A DNA stretch of 64,000 nt from Breviolum minutum Mf 1.05b.01 (GCA_000507305.1 DF239395.1:1-64000); one strand, 5' to 3'. Positions 1-10,030 are shown, numbered from the stretch's first letter. The notes: generated from the sequence alone by a model not told the origin. A program made the numbers and translations.

Positions 1-177
1 AGACATAAAGTATTATCTAATTATATTAATATGACATACGCGGAATATGATGCTTATATTCAATCAATAGATGATATGGAACAAAGAGTTATTAATGATA
101 ATGTTTATCCAAAGGTGAGAGTAATAGGTGTAAAGCATTTTGTTATGTTATCTCTGAACTCACTAAAGAATGTATAA
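1..177 (+). CDS. C-terminal fragment of an unrecognised virus-like protein
   Basis: An open frame runs in from the left edge in frame 1 and ends at a TAA at 175-177, giving about 58 residues. It is rich in Asn, Ile, Tyr and Asp, matching the AT-rich codon use of the next three genes and unlike the DNA to the right. The next gene starts 28 nt downstream on the same strand, so it probably belongs to the same compact gene block. No domain is recognisable in the visible part, and the N-terminus lies outside the window. Confidence 0.55.
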   Translation, partial: RHKVLSNYINMTYAEYDAYIQSIDDMEQRVINDNVYPKVRVIGVKHFVMLSLNSLKNV

Positions 178-204
178 GATATTTTAAAATATCAACTAAT
201 AATA

Positions 205-651
205 ATGCCACCAAAAGCAAAGCCAAAGAGTAAAACAAAAATCAGTAAGAAATCCATACCTGAAGATTTTGAGTTGAGTAGTGATGAAGAAACTAAGGTA
301 GTAAGGTTTAATGAAGACAAAAGAATGAAAAGCAAAGATATAACATTTAGTTGTCCTCACTGCAGTGGTAAATTGATATTACAAAATTCTATTGAGATAA
401 ACCCTAAAGGTGTTAAGTGTAGATGTAATGGTTGCTCATTCAAGTTGAGTAGGAATGATAAGACTATGAATGTAAGTAGAGATGACAATGGTGAGATAAA
501 GGTTGATAGTGAAGACCACAGTATCTCATTCAGTTTTAATAGGATTACAACCCCTCCAAGCGAAGATGAACAAAGGAGATATGAAATGATAGGTGATGTA
601 ATGAATACACCACGCACAAAATCACGACTAAAATTTGAGGATATGGATTAG
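205..651 (+). CDS. Small charged protein with a zinc-ribbon-like motif, virus-like block
   Basis: A 148-residue protein begins at an ATG directly after an AT-rich leader. The first 20 residues are Lys/Pro/Ser-rich and basic, followed by an acidic stretch. Around residues 50-77 a CPHC pair is followed about 20 residues later by a C-R-C-N-G-C cluster, the spacing of a two-knuckle zinc ribbon as seen in transcription-factor-like proteins of large DNA viruses (family knowledge; no specific family assigned). The C-terminal 70 residues are polar and probably disordered. It lies 28 nt after the preceding fragment and 39 nt before the GIY-YIG gene, all on the same strand and without introns. A role in DNA or RNA binding is inference only. 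Confidence 0.6.
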   Translation: MPPKAKPKSKTKISKKSIPEDFELSSDEETKVVRFNEDKRMKSKDITFSCPHCSGKLILQNSIEINPKGVKCRCNGCSFKLSRNDKTMNVSRDDNGEIKVDSEDHSISFSFNRITTPPSEDEQRRYEMIGDVMNTPRTKSRLKFEDMD

Positions 652-690
652 TATTTAAAGAATAGATAGTATATTATAGTATATATTAGT
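652..690 (+). promoter_or_regulatory. AT-only intergenic leader, probable viral-type promoter
   Basis: The 39 nt before the GIY-YIG start consist almost entirely of A and T, with TATATTA-like blocks ending four bases from the ATG. Similar short AT-rich leaders precede the genes at 205 and 1447. One-gene-one-promoter spacing of this kind is typical of giant viruses and polinton-like elements. No specific early or late motif can be claimed. Confidence 0.3.
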
Positions 691-1359
691 ATGGAAACTA
701 AAACTGAAAGAAAGCCAAGGGACTATATAAATGGAAAGATATATTGTATCAGAAACCATATTAATGACAAAATCTATGTTGGAAGCACTTGTCAAAGCTT
801 AAGCAAAAGAATGGCATATCATAGAGATGATTGTATGAAATCAAATAGGAATACTCTAATATATAATATGATGCGTGATTTAGGAAGAGACAATTTTTAT
901 ATAGAACTGATTGAAGGATATCCGTGTGAAAACTCAAATCAACTTACAAGAAGAGAGGGTGAATTAATGAGAGAACTAAAAGCATCATTAAATCAAGTTA
1001 TAGCAGGTAGAACTAGGGGAGAATATAAAATAGATAATCACGATAAGATTAAAAAAACTAAAGCCATTAGTGATAAAAAGTATGCTGAAAATAATCAAGA
1101 GAAGTTAAAAGCATATAGGAAAGAATATTATAATAAAAATCCTGAAAAATTTAAAGAAGATGCTAAAAAATATGCAGAGGAAAATAGAGAAGCAGTTCTT
1201 GCTAAAAAGCGTGAATACTACTACAAAAACCGACAAAGAATTTTACAAAATGTAAAGAACTATACTGAAGAACATAAGGAAGAAAAAAGAAGAAGGGACA
1301 GAGAACGCTATCACAGAAAGAAAGCAGAAAAACAAAGTTCAATCGAAGATTTAGACTGA
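691..1359 (+). CDS. GIY-YIG family endonuclease with Lys-rich repeat tail
   Basis: A 222-residue protein. The N-terminal 95 residues match the GIY-YIG nuclease layout: a first strand GKIYCIRN, then KIYVGST (the second half of the GIY...YIG pair), an Arg in the helix SLSKRMAYH, and a Glu in a RREGELM helix that fits the catalytic Glu. GIY-YIG enzymes cut DNA at a single active site and are common as homing or free-standing nucleases in giant viruses and phages. The second half is a charged, helix-prone tail in which a K-Y/E-Y-Y-x-K-N-x-E type unit recurs about four times, a tail style frequent in phycodnavirus/mimivirus-like nucleases. The ATG follows an AT-rich gap of 39 nt. It is probably a selfish or virus-encoded nuclease; its target is unknown. 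Confidence 0.8.
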   Translation: METKTERKPRDYINGKIYCIRNHINDKIYVGSTCQSLSKRMAYHRDDCMKSNRNTLIYNMMRDLGRDNFYIELIEGYPCENSNQLTRREGELMRELKASLNQVIAGRTRGEYKIDNHDKIKKTKAISDKKYAENNQEKLKAYRKEYYNKNPEKFKEDAKKYAEENREAVLAKKREYYYKNRQRILQNVKNYTEEHKEEKRRRDRERYHRKKAEKQSSIEDLD

Positions 1360-1446
1360 GAAAATGACCTAAAGAGTAGATTTTTTATGATGGAAATGTA
1401 TAAATAACTATTTAATAAAATAAATATCTAGTTTTTTATATATAGG

Positions 1447-1782
1447 ATGGTAGAGCTAGAGAGTGAAAATGAGACAACTAAACTTTCAAGTAAGATTAAC
1501 GTGTTGAACAAAAATGTAAAGGCTTTAATGTTTTCTATCGATAAGTTGATGGAAAAGCTAGACAATACAAAACCTGTAGAGAAAACACCAGAAGAAGAGA
1601 AAGAAAGGATTGACAAAATCTTTGAGAAAAAACAGATAGGGCGCCCATCCGGGACATTTGATACCAAAAGGGTACAATACCTGAAGATGTTGAATGAGAA
1701 CAAAATCAAGCAACCAAAGCAACAAACACTAGAATACTACGGTATTGACAAGCAGGGTGATAAGTATGTTCTTTTTAATTAG
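1447..1782 (+). CDS. Small charged helical protein, virus-like block
   Basis: A 111-residue protein begins at an ATG at the end of a T-rich leader containing TATATATAGG. Residues 1-60 are Lys/Glu/Asn/Leu-rich and helix- or coiled-coil-prone. Around residue 60 there is a KKQIGRPSGTFD segment, an AT-hook-like G-R-P pattern that could bind the minor groove of DNA. The C-terminus reads as a short ordered tail. It lies 87 nt after the GIY-YIG gene, same strand and same codon bias. I do not recognise the family. The opposite-strand frame over this gene is a shadow. Confidence 0.5.
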   Translation: MVELESENETTKLSSKINVLNKNVKALMFSIDKLMEKLDNTKPVEKTPEEEKERIDKIFEKKQIGRPSGTFDTKRVQYLKMLNENKIKQPKQQTLEYYGIDKQGDKYVLFN

Positions 1783-1838
1783 TGTTTTCACCAAATTTCT
1801 ATGAAAATTATTTTGTGAAAATGCTTGAGTTTTCGAGC

Positions 1839-2013
1839 AAAGTCGGGGTGTGATTTTGGCAAAGTCGGAGTATGATTTTGGTAAAGTCGGGGTCTGATTT
1901 TGGTAAAGTCGGACTGTGATTTTGGTAAAGTCGGGGGCTGATTTTGGTAAAGTCGGGGGCTGATTTTGGTAAAGTCGGAGTGTGATTTTGGTAAAGTCGG
2001 GGTCTGATTTTGA
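1839..2013 (+). repeat. Eight-copy 22-bp tandem repeat
   Basis: Eight head-to-tail units of 22 bp start at 1839, 1861, 1883, 1905, 1927, 1949, 1971 and 1993. The unit reads AAAGTCGGGGTCTG followed by ATTTTGGT; the variable positions are concentrated in the central GGGGTCT part. The last copy loses its final bases. The array starts shortly after the last virus-like gene and ends before the G/T-skewed tract, so it marks the boundary between the two sequence types. The minus-strand frame through it is only a translation of the repeat (22 is not a multiple of 3). Confidence 0.9.
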
Positions 2014-2059
2014 ATAGATAATGTCATATGCTACATTAGTTACTATTTTATAGGGTAAT

Positions 2060-2345
2060 ATTTCTTGCTGTTGTTTTCCTTTTGGGGTGCTGTTTGGGTG
2101 GGGCGTTGTTGTATATGTGTCTCCTTGGTTTTGTGTGTTTTGTTTTTGCTTTGTTTTATGTATATGCTTGTATGTATGTATCTGCTTTGTTTTGTATGTA
2201 TGCTTGTAAATGCTTGTATGTATTGCTTCTGCTTTGATTTGTATGTATGCTTGTATATGCTTGTATGTAAGTTTGTGTATGCTTGTGTATGCTTGTATGT
2301 ATGCTGGGTGTGTGTGGGCGCGGGGTCTTTGCTGGGGGGGCGACC
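2060..2345. other. G/T-skewed low-complexity tract
   Basis: About 285 nt in which the plus strand is dominated by T and G, with repeated TGTATGTATGCT-like words and a G-run near the end. The long plus-strand frame here uses a TTG start and encodes only Cys, Leu, Val and Phe; it is compositional and not a gene. It lies between the AT-rich virus-like block and the HNH gene and may be a junction or simple-sequence expansion. Confidence 0.6.
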
Positions 2346-2545
2346 CTCTCTAGCTAAAAGAAATTAAGGCAAAATTACTACTATGTTGAAGGCATTGATA
2401 GACCGCATTTGAGGTTTGAGTGCTTCAAAATATAAAAGGGTTTTAAACGCGAGCGAATTTTCCAATCAAGTAAAATTTGCGATCCCGGCATTTCCGAGAA
2501 ATTCTCACGACTACCCCAGACATGTTTTGTGCACAGCTGTCTTGA

Positions 2546-3798
2546 TCAAGGCGGCACGTGGTGCAATGCTCTGGTGAGAAGGTCCCCTAATCTACTGCAA
2601 TGGCGCACGAAATTTTTGTGGTTCTCCTCAAGGGCAGGATTTGGGATGCCGTGTCCGTTTTTCTGCGTCTCCTGCCATGCCATCATAGCCTTTAGGTAGA
2701 GGGCTCTCATGGAAGGTGTCTTGCGCATCCGAAATGTCTGCTCATGCAGATCACCAAACTGCAGCCACCTTTGTCTGCCATCCAGAAGCACAACTTTTAC
2801 CCCCCTGTCTTTCGGTAGACGTCGGTGGTCGTCTTGTTTGTATTCCACAAAAGTTGAATGAAATTTCTGGCTGACATGCACAACGAGCTCAATCCCAGTG
2901 TTTGGGTCGGGGTCGGCACTTGTAGGCGTGATAGAAAGATGTCCTTCTTGATATTTCAACTCGATGTCCTTGAGTAGAGGAAATCCATTGCAAGGCTCCC
3001 ACACGTTAAATCCATACGACAAGGCCGAAGTAGGTTGGCTCTTCGGCACAATGTGCTCGACCACAGCCGGAAACGGAGAACCCCAGCCCAAATGCCGAGC
3101 CCAATGCTTGTACTCTTCCATCGTTTGAGGAAACAGTCGCGACAGCACGGAGCATACCAATTCGTCGCTACCGAGTTCGTAATACTTTCTCACACCTGGT
3201 GTCCATCCGGTGCCTGTCGAAGTTCTGCGGCATTCTGCAGGGATAGGCTGCACAGTTGCCATATTAAGCACCACCGTGGCCAACGGCTTGACCAAATCCT
3301 TGACCTTCTCCACAATGTCGTATTGCACCTGAATGCCCAAAGCACCAATAACCACCAAACGACCCAAAGTAAAGAACCCGCGAAAAAACCTAACCTAAAG
3401 GGATAGTGAATAAGCGGGGTGGGAAAACCTAGAACCCTGAAGCCCTAAACCCTTTTTGTTAATGGCCGTGCCTCTGGTTGCAACTTTGATTGTAAAAGCA
3501 TCTTCTGGGCGAACTCCTTGTCTTTCTCCGCGTTCTGCACGGCTTCCTTTGCAGTCTGCACGGCTTCCTTCAGAACCTGAATGAGGTCGTTGTCTCGGGA
3601 TTGTGTATGGAGCGCAGCCTCCAACTTTTTCTCTCTCTCGGCCAACTGTTGCTCTTTCTCTGCAAAATTGTTCTTTGCCTCTGCATAGTCTTTCTTTGCC
3701 TCTGCATAGTCTTTCTCTGCCTTGTCCAGCTTGGCATCGGCATCTGAACGATCCACCCGTGCTCTTTTAGGACGAGGCTCACCGGAGGAGGTTGCCAT
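2546..3798 (-). CDS. Coiled-coil plus HNH-type endonuclease domain protein (two exons)
   Basis: Exon 1 (3798-3451) begins with ATG, carries a basic PKRARV patch that could be a nuclear localisation signal, then a long Lys/Glu/Ala heptad-like coiled coil with repeated DYAEAK units. Exon 2 (about 3328-2546) contains VVEHIVPKS, then an Asn, then CNGFPLLKDIE and a GHLSI strand. This is the H...N...(H-replaced) order of the HNH_2-type fold, where the NG-LLL-D segment follows the metal-binding His. The exons join in phase 0 across a GT-AG intron at 3450-3329; an alternative acceptor after CCCTTTAG near 3395 also keeps the frame. The upstream frame start near 3367 is a TTG and is not a real start. 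HNH domains cleave DNA or RNA with one metal. Whether this one is active is uncertain, because the last His of the motif is not obvious. Confidence 0.6.
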
Positions 3799-3904
3799 GG
3801 CGCACAGAACAAGAAAACCTTCTTGGCTACAAGTGTGGTTGCCACAGAACCGATGGATACTGCTGATGTTTAAACATTCCCCACTACTTTGTTCGCCCTG
3901 CTAG

Positions 3905-4560
3905 TCTTGAGCGTAGCGCACGGTCTTGAAGGCGCGGCATTCTATGAACCTAGATTGTCCCTCCTAGTGGTTTTGGGAGAAGGGGTGGATGGTCTTTGGG
4001 GGGCCTTGCCCATCTTTTGGCCTTACATAAATATAGGGTAAAACCCCCCCTATAGATATGTAGGGTGGCCTATGGCCGAAGATGGGCAAGGCCTATTCTA
4101 ACTATATGTATATATAATATATATACATATTGTATTTATATCTTGGGTCATCTTTACATTTGCACCCAGGGATGGAGATTTTCCATTCAACCCAAAAAGG
4201 AAACTCTGCAGCAAATCTGCCCAAAGAATCTGAAGAAACTCGGCAAGTGACATTGCTTTTTGTGGCAGAACGTACCACGTCTACCGCCACCTGGAAGTGG
4301 GGTCGAGTTGGGTCATGTAACGAGGTGGTGGATTGCGGGAGGGATTGAGGGATGGATAGGTGGCTAAGGAGGATGCGAGCAAAAAATCCAAGCAGATGTA
4401 TCGTTTGAAATGAAAATCTCTGCATAGTTTGGATATGTATAGTTAATTATGCTTACATATGCCTTGCATATATGCAAAAAAGAATGGGGGTAGATGTTGC
4501 CAAATATATATCATGGACCAAATAGCTATATAATATGAACTGAACATATGTACAAACTAC
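3905..4560. other. No gene seen: AT-rich spacer with short palindromes
   Basis: The segment holds AT-rich stretches (ATATATA around 4105-4130), C-runs and an imperfect inverted pair. The words TTGGGGGGCCTTGCCCATCTT at 3996 and GAAGATGGGCAAGGCC at 4078 are reverse complements, flanking about 65 nt. Open frames here are short and without splice or coding support. Confidence 0.4.
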
Positions 4561-4570
4561 CTTCATTCCC

Positions 4571-4701
4571 TGTACAACCTTGCTCCCACCCCACAACCCT
4601 TTTGGACACCTGGTCTTTCACGTATTGCCAGAGGCCATCTGTACCAAGGATTACCTCAGAGTCTGATCAACGAACTGGAACGGGTGGTGATTCACGCATG
4701 A
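4571..4701 (+). CDS. Possible terminal exon, unrecognised protein
   Basis: A plus-strand frame across about 43 codons ends at TGA 4699-4701. It has ordinary protein composition, including a segment YQGLPQSLINELERVVIHA. The upstream acceptor is not clearly defined, so the start is approximate. Nothing in it identifies a family. Neighbouring DNA to both sides is AT-rich and non-coding. Confidence 0.3.
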
Positions 4702-5699
4702 ACGTCATCGCCTGGTGACGGTATATTAGCAAGTATATAACGGTTGTGAACTTGAAGATATGTGCATGTAGAGTATCTATACAAACATACCATATATACT
4801 TATTTGTACGTATATATGACTCATATTACGTGGGGCATCCAAGAAACAAGAGTGTAAAGAAACCTGGCCCACCCTTCAACCCTGATTTCATGGAGATGGT
4901 GTACATTTGTGAGGGTTGTTCAAGGGACCCCGTTTCACGGTGGTTTTGGGGCTTGGTGAAACAGGGACTCTTAGGGTCACGAGAATACGAAGATGAACCA
5001 CACGACATGGGAGGGACAGGCGTGTCAAAAAGGTGATTTGTGTTTATTGTTTTGGACCAGGGAAATGTCCATTTCTGGGACGCTAAGAAAACAAAACAGT
5101 TTCCAGCCAAGACTTCATTTCAGCGGGGAAAGTTTGGCTCTGTTACTCTCTCAATGTGATCAAACTTCTGAATCAGCCGAATTATCCATGTACAAAAACG
5201 TGTGTTCAAGGGTGTTGTTTTAATCATCAAGAATTGGATTGCATACCATTGACCGGTGACTACACCTTGTCGCATAGAAGATACTCCGTGAGTTGGAAAA
5301 TGATCCTCACTTGTTGGATGAGGAATGAAATAGTAATTGATTACTTTTGGGGATGTTTAGTAACAGCTGATCCCTACAGAGTATCACTTTGGTATGAGTC
5401 CAAAGGATGAAACCGGCAAAATCTGGCGCAACGTTGCAGCTAAGGCGGCAAATTTGATTCTCATCATGTCTTCACCACTGACCCTAAGACTGTTTTGGCA
5501 ATGAAACGAGGGAGTTGGATTTCTAAGATAAAACAAATGGATGGATGCACCCCCGAAAACCAAAGAATGCCCCCTGAAAATGGACCATTTCAAAAGGAAC
5601 ATAATCTTCCAACCATCGTTTTTCAGGTGGTTTTTGCTCTTAGTTTTCGGGGTGGCAGTTCTTTTGTCAACACACCGCATTTCATTTCACCAATCTAAA

Positions 5700-6600
5700 C
5701 AAGATAACACATTTCGGATCCAAAAAGAATAATACTTCATTGATAGTAACATGTCCTTTGTGATTGTTTGTAATTTCCAGAAAAAATCCAGCTGTTGATA
5801 TCCAAACGACATTGGCCTTACAGTTTTGTCCAGGTACCAGTTCATGACCCAAATCAAGTCCTTGTGGGTTCACTTTCTCGATGATTGTGGTTGATTAGAA
5901 CATCACCAAGGATTGTAAATCACGAGATTCGCTGCCAAAAAAACAAACATAAGCAAAAGAAGACCATAGATTATATGGAGAGTCTATCAAAATCATAAAT
6001 TTCATGTGTGTGCTGGTCAATCACTGTACAATATAAGATGTTGACCATCAAGTGATACCAATCATCTTTCTGTGAGGTCATCGAGCTTCAAGATCTGTCC
6101 GTTAAATGGACATCCTATGGATATAGCCGATGTGAAAGACGACTTATGGAACTATTTTCAAGTTGGAACGCTGCCCCAGCAGTGCCAAATGATCAAATGA
6201 ATGTTTCTTGATAGGGATCCCGCCAGTTTTCGGAGCCTAAAAATGAAAAGAATCCTTCGTGGTGACTGTTACTGGGAGGGGGAGCACCTAAAACACCCTA
6301 TTGTGTCCTACTCTGACACATAAGGAATCAATCAAATTGGGTCATTCCGCCATGAAATCAGCGCAAGAGTAGACTGTTTCAAATCTTGAAACATGTTTTG
6401 ACTATCTGGCCGGCATTACCGCCAAAAAATCCCCTGCAAAGCCACTAAATCCTTTCTGGTTTCGAGCTCATCATGATCTAGATCGAAAAGACTAATTATC
6501 TACGATTCCTCCATGACTAATCACAGTAATTGATAGGTTTTGTCTAGTTGAAACCACCACCCAACTAACAATGGTACAACTATCATACACCCAAAAATCG
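5700..6600. other. No gene seen: intergenic or intronic DNA
   Basis: About 0.9 kb without a frame of coding character. It contains a short fragment of the hairpin family described at 29764 (CTAGTTGAAACCACCACCC at 6546-6564). No other structure is visible. Confidence 0.4.
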
Positions 6601-6621
6601 GTGAGATTTCTGAGACATCCA

Positions 6622-6732
6622 GAGAAACTTCCCAAGTGCCCCTGCTGTTCCGCCGCTACAGCGCTCACCTGTGAGCTGGGCTCGACTTGTCACGGTTTGA
6701 AGGTGATGATCTACGAGAATTTGTGGGTCGGA
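6622..6732 (+). CDS. Probable Cys-rich exon, unrecognised protein
   Basis: After the acceptor GACATCCAG the frame reads KLPKCPCCSAATALTCELGS, then T-C-H and on to a YENLWVGG end, before a GTGGGTAAAT donor-like sequence. The C-P-C-C ... C ... C pattern within 20 residues could bind zinc. The exon is bordered by AT-rich, stop-rich DNA, as expected for introns. No family is recognised and its partner exons are not certain. Confidence 0.4.
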
Positions 6733-7970
6733 GGTGGGTAAATAATGTACGGTGAATTGGCATATGTTCAGACCATTGTTGGCATATTCTCAGGATCAAA
6801 ATCCTGTTTCGAATTAGGCTTGCACAAGGCAATTAGTGGTAAAACACCTTTCATCAGATCCTACAAAGTCAAGAGACCAGCACTAAAACACCGACAGCAA
6901 AGGGCTTTAAGTGGATGATGTTCATGGAAATCTTCATCATTCCAAATGGTGAAATTCCCGAATTGCAAAACACTACCCTGGGGTCACTAGGGTCAAAAAA
7001 AAGATGTCACCCCAAAAAAAGGGGTTGGCAAGGAAATAGTTTCAAGAGTTAGAATATACGTTTCAACACAAGCCTTCTCAATGTAAAAATATATATATAT
7101 ATTTATCATAAATACATGTGTTTTTGTTGCCATTTAGTTTCCAAATAACCTAAATTTCTAAGGCATCCCTCACCACCCATCCCTCAACACACCCCGGTAC
7201 CTCCGGCTCAGCTACAACGCCCAGTTGCTTCCTTGAGATGACTTTTGACTGGTTTTTTATGGGAAAAAATGTAGGTAAATATACCGTTCCTCCCAGTAGG
7301 ATCCTACTGTTGATGGGTTTTTAATGGGAAAAATGTGGGGTAATTTAATGTTTGCCATTTATTACAATGGTTTTTTGGTATGCGATGGTTTTGGATCAAA
7401 GGCAGTTTTGGTCAAAAGTTGGCAAATCAGCAACATCTGATGGTTTTTTTTTTCCCTTGTTTAGGTCGATACTACTGTTGATGGATGAGAAATCAACGCG
7501 AACCAGTTGAGGTTGGTAGTTTATCCCATTATTCACAAGGCGTTTTTTTTCCATCCCCCAGGTGGTACAGGACTTCTTCCATCGACCGTGTGTGCAAGAT
7601 GGGCCCCGAGCAAAGCTAGTTATAAATATCTCGATTGTCATAGATCGCCAAGATTCTCTCTTTGTTGGGGGGGACTATCCAATCATCTTGATATAAGTTG
7701 GGCATAATTACAGCTCTATATGCATAGATTGATGTACCTAAATACATGTTACATGGGTATGTCTCAGAAATGTATTGGGGTGAGTTCACAGTTCCCCCAT
7801 GTCAATTCTACTGTTGCCCAAGATTTCACTTGTCATAGAAATATTTGCCCAGGATACTCTTCTGTATCACCGTATGAAATCAAAACCAATTCAAACACAT
7901 TACACACATGTATAACTGTATTCCTGTATAACTGTATAATCATATTAATTGCATATAAGCAGTAACTACT

Positions 7971-8072
7971 TGGTGGTTTCAACCCATTTGAAAAAATACG
8001 TTCCTCAAATGGGGAATCATTTCCCCAGGGATCGGAGTAAAATTTCAAAAAATATTTGAGTTGCCACCACCT
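7971..8072. repeat. MITE-like hairpin repeat, family 1, copy A
   Basis: A 102-bp copy of the family best seen at 48052-48143. It starts TGGTGGTTTCAACCCATTTG and ends TTTGAGTTGCCACCACCT; the two ends are near-perfect inverted repeats of about 25 nt. The centre holds a second word, ATCATTTCCCCAGGGATC, shared with the other copies. No coding capacity. Confidence 0.7.
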
Positions 8073-8143
8073 TGTAACAAGTATTTTTGTACATACCTCT
8101 ATACATACCATAAATTCTAACAATCCCAGCTGATGATTTCCAG

Positions 8144-8205
8144 GTCTGGCTTTTGCCCAAGCTTCGAAAGGAGATCCCCGAGACAACGACCTCGGATGAG
8201 ACTTG
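8144..8205 (+). CDS. Probable 62-nt internal exon
   Basis: A clean acceptor (TGATGATTTCCAG) is followed by 20 codons, VWLLPKLRKEIPETTTSDET plus two bases, and a GTAGTG donor. The frame is open only between these sites. It lies upstream of, and may belong to, the plus-strand gene at 8429-9528. A 20-nt microexon near 8254 would make the phases agree, but that link is speculative. Confidence 0.4.
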
Positions 8206-8428
8206 GTAGTGAAGTCAAAATGGATGGAACATGTTTGTTTTTTCAAAAAAATCAGGGTGGAAATGTTTAACAAATGTTTCCAAACAAAATCATAGTTCTA
8301 AATTGTTCCGTATCTTGAATATATTATGTTTACTATTCAACACGTATATTCAAAAGCACTTGCTTGTAGTAAATTACTCGGAAATCTGAGGTGTTTATTT
8401 GGAAGTTATGAATTAATCAATGTATCAG

Positions 8429-9528
8429 CCGAACTGTACTTTGACATTGGAAAAAGACAAAAAAACGCCTTCGTTAGGGGTATGGAACATGTTGGAAATT
8501 CCCTGAAGAGTTTTCATTTGAATTCCTTGAAGGAAAATTGCATGAAATTGAAATGACTAAAAAGTTGGAAACCAAACGTGTTCGTTCTCATGTTGCCAAA
8601 TTCTATCCGTGTCACCTGTTTGCTTCTCTTGGGCATTCTACTGGGCATTCTCATCCGTTTTCTGCCAAAGTGAAACTCACTCCAACAAATCCACTGAGCT
8701 TAAAAATCCAATAATATATTTGTTCATCTTGTTTAGGGGGTTCCGTTTCAAGTTTGTCCTTTAGGTGGTGATTCTCCGAAAAATCGTGTATACACCCCTG
8801 AAGTTTAACATGGTTCACCTGAAAATCAGGTCCTGGAAAAGGAGCTTCCTTTTTGAAACCATCATTTGCAGGTTCCTTTCGTTCCACTTTTGGTGGTGTA
8901 AGGCTTCCTACTTGTTGTTTCTATTTCCAGCTGACCTGCCATCCATCAGCTACGAAACAGGGTCAACTCCATGGGCTCAGGCTGAAATGAATGGCAGGAA
9001 AGTCCCGACCCGGTGCTGTGACCTGCAGCCATGGTGCCCAGTGGAAATCACTGGAACGGAATCACACAAGTTGTGGTAAGGTGAATGGGGTGGAACTTGT
9101 GGATAAGACGAATTTACCAAACAACTTTACCCCCAAATCCAGGGATGTGTGCAAGAAAAAATCCCACCACAAGATTGAGGAGTCTTGCAGATTGAAATGT
9201 ATTGACATCCCCTCAAAAATCAAGTTGTTTTTCTACCTCTCATCAAAGTTGAGGTAAGTGCCACATCTTTCAAGGAAAGAGATCATAAAGCATGCTGGCA
9301 TCTCATGGATCACAGGTTTGACCGACAACATCGTTTTGACATCTTGTATAAGGTGCTTCCGTTTTTCGAACACCTGAAAACAAATGGTGAAATTCAAGAG
9401 CATGTTGAGATATTGTTTTTTGTTTTTTGGAAGCTTGATGAACTCTGGGATGAAATAGATCTACCACATCTCAGGATGCTAGTCACTACCAAGGATCTAC
9501 AGTATATAAATTTCATGCCCTCTTCTGG
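8429..9528 (+). CDS. Plus-strand multi-exon gene, unrecognised product
   Basis: Four exons agree in phase: 8429-8479 (acceptor TGTATCAG, donor GTATGG, ends phase 1), 8931-9075 (acceptor TTTCTATTTCCAG, donor GTAAGG, ends phase 2), 9143-9253 (acceptor CAAATCCAG, donor GTAAGTG, ends phase 2) and 9316 to about 9528 (acceptor GGATCACAG; the 3' limit is uncertain). Introns are 451, 67 and 62 nt. The translation includes a Cys-containing segment (RCCDLQPWCPVEITGTES) and a helix-rich part (FEHLKTNGEIQEHVEILFF). I do not recognise a family. Start and stop exons are not identified; a further coding-like stretch lies at 9554-9690. Phase agreement across three introns makes the gene likely even though no ORF covers it. 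Confidence 0.55.
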
Positions 9529-9929
9529 GTTGTCGTTGGTTTGACCATCAACCATGCGTGTAGATTCAAAGTTCCGGTTGGAAGAACAACCCGAAGCTTT
9601 CCAGCCGCTGCTTGACTTGAACCTCCCAATATCTGAAGTGTCGGGTCTTTGGAAATTTTGCAGCCATCGGTCGAAAAACAAACGACAAAATAAACATCTA
9701 TAGTCTATAGCCTCCAGGGCATAAAGTCTCATTTCACACATTTGGATCATGTGGAAAAAATGATTTTAAAAAACATATATTCAAATCACCAAACAATACA
9801 ATAAGCCGAGTTGTTGGTTTCCCCCACCAGAAATCGCCAGCTTTGTTTTTGGTTTCTCGTGAGGAAACCAGTCGACTTCTTGTTCCCCCCGTGTTTTCCC
9901 ATGGGAAATTCGCCAAAAAAAACAGACCT

Positions 9930-10030
9930 GATCAATGCCCAAAGGTCCAGGTGCCAAAACGGCACCCGTCGAAGCGATTCGCACCTCGGTGGTGGAGAGA
10001 AAATTGGCTGAAATCATTTACACTCTGGAA
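9930..10030 (+). CDS. Possible exon, Lys/Arg-rich segment
   Basis: The plus strand encodes a coding-like stretch containing KGPGAKTAPVEAIRTSVVER followed by KLAEIIYTLES. It sits in a local GC peak between AT-rich flanks. Splice limits are not clear, and the opposite strand also stays open, so this is a weak call. It may be a 3' exon of the gene at 8429-9528. Confidence 0.3.

Noticed and set aside
1428-1709. Minus-strand hydrophobic ORF over the fourth virus-like gene
   Set aside because: Antisense of an AT-rich Lys/Glu gene always gives Ser/Phe/Leu-rich frames. No independent support.
1839-2013. CRISPR-like array
   Set aside because: Units are contiguous 22-mers without unique spacers, in eukaryote or virus-type DNA. 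It is a simple tandem repeat.
2546-3367. HNH frame as a stand-alone 273-aa gene
   Set aside because: Its first codon is TTG, and the upstream coiled-coil exon joins in phase through a GT-AG intron, so it is treated as exon 2.
3440-3452. Telomere-like CCCTAAACCCT
   Set aside because: Only about one and a half units, at the 5' edge of a predicted intron. Not a telomeric array.
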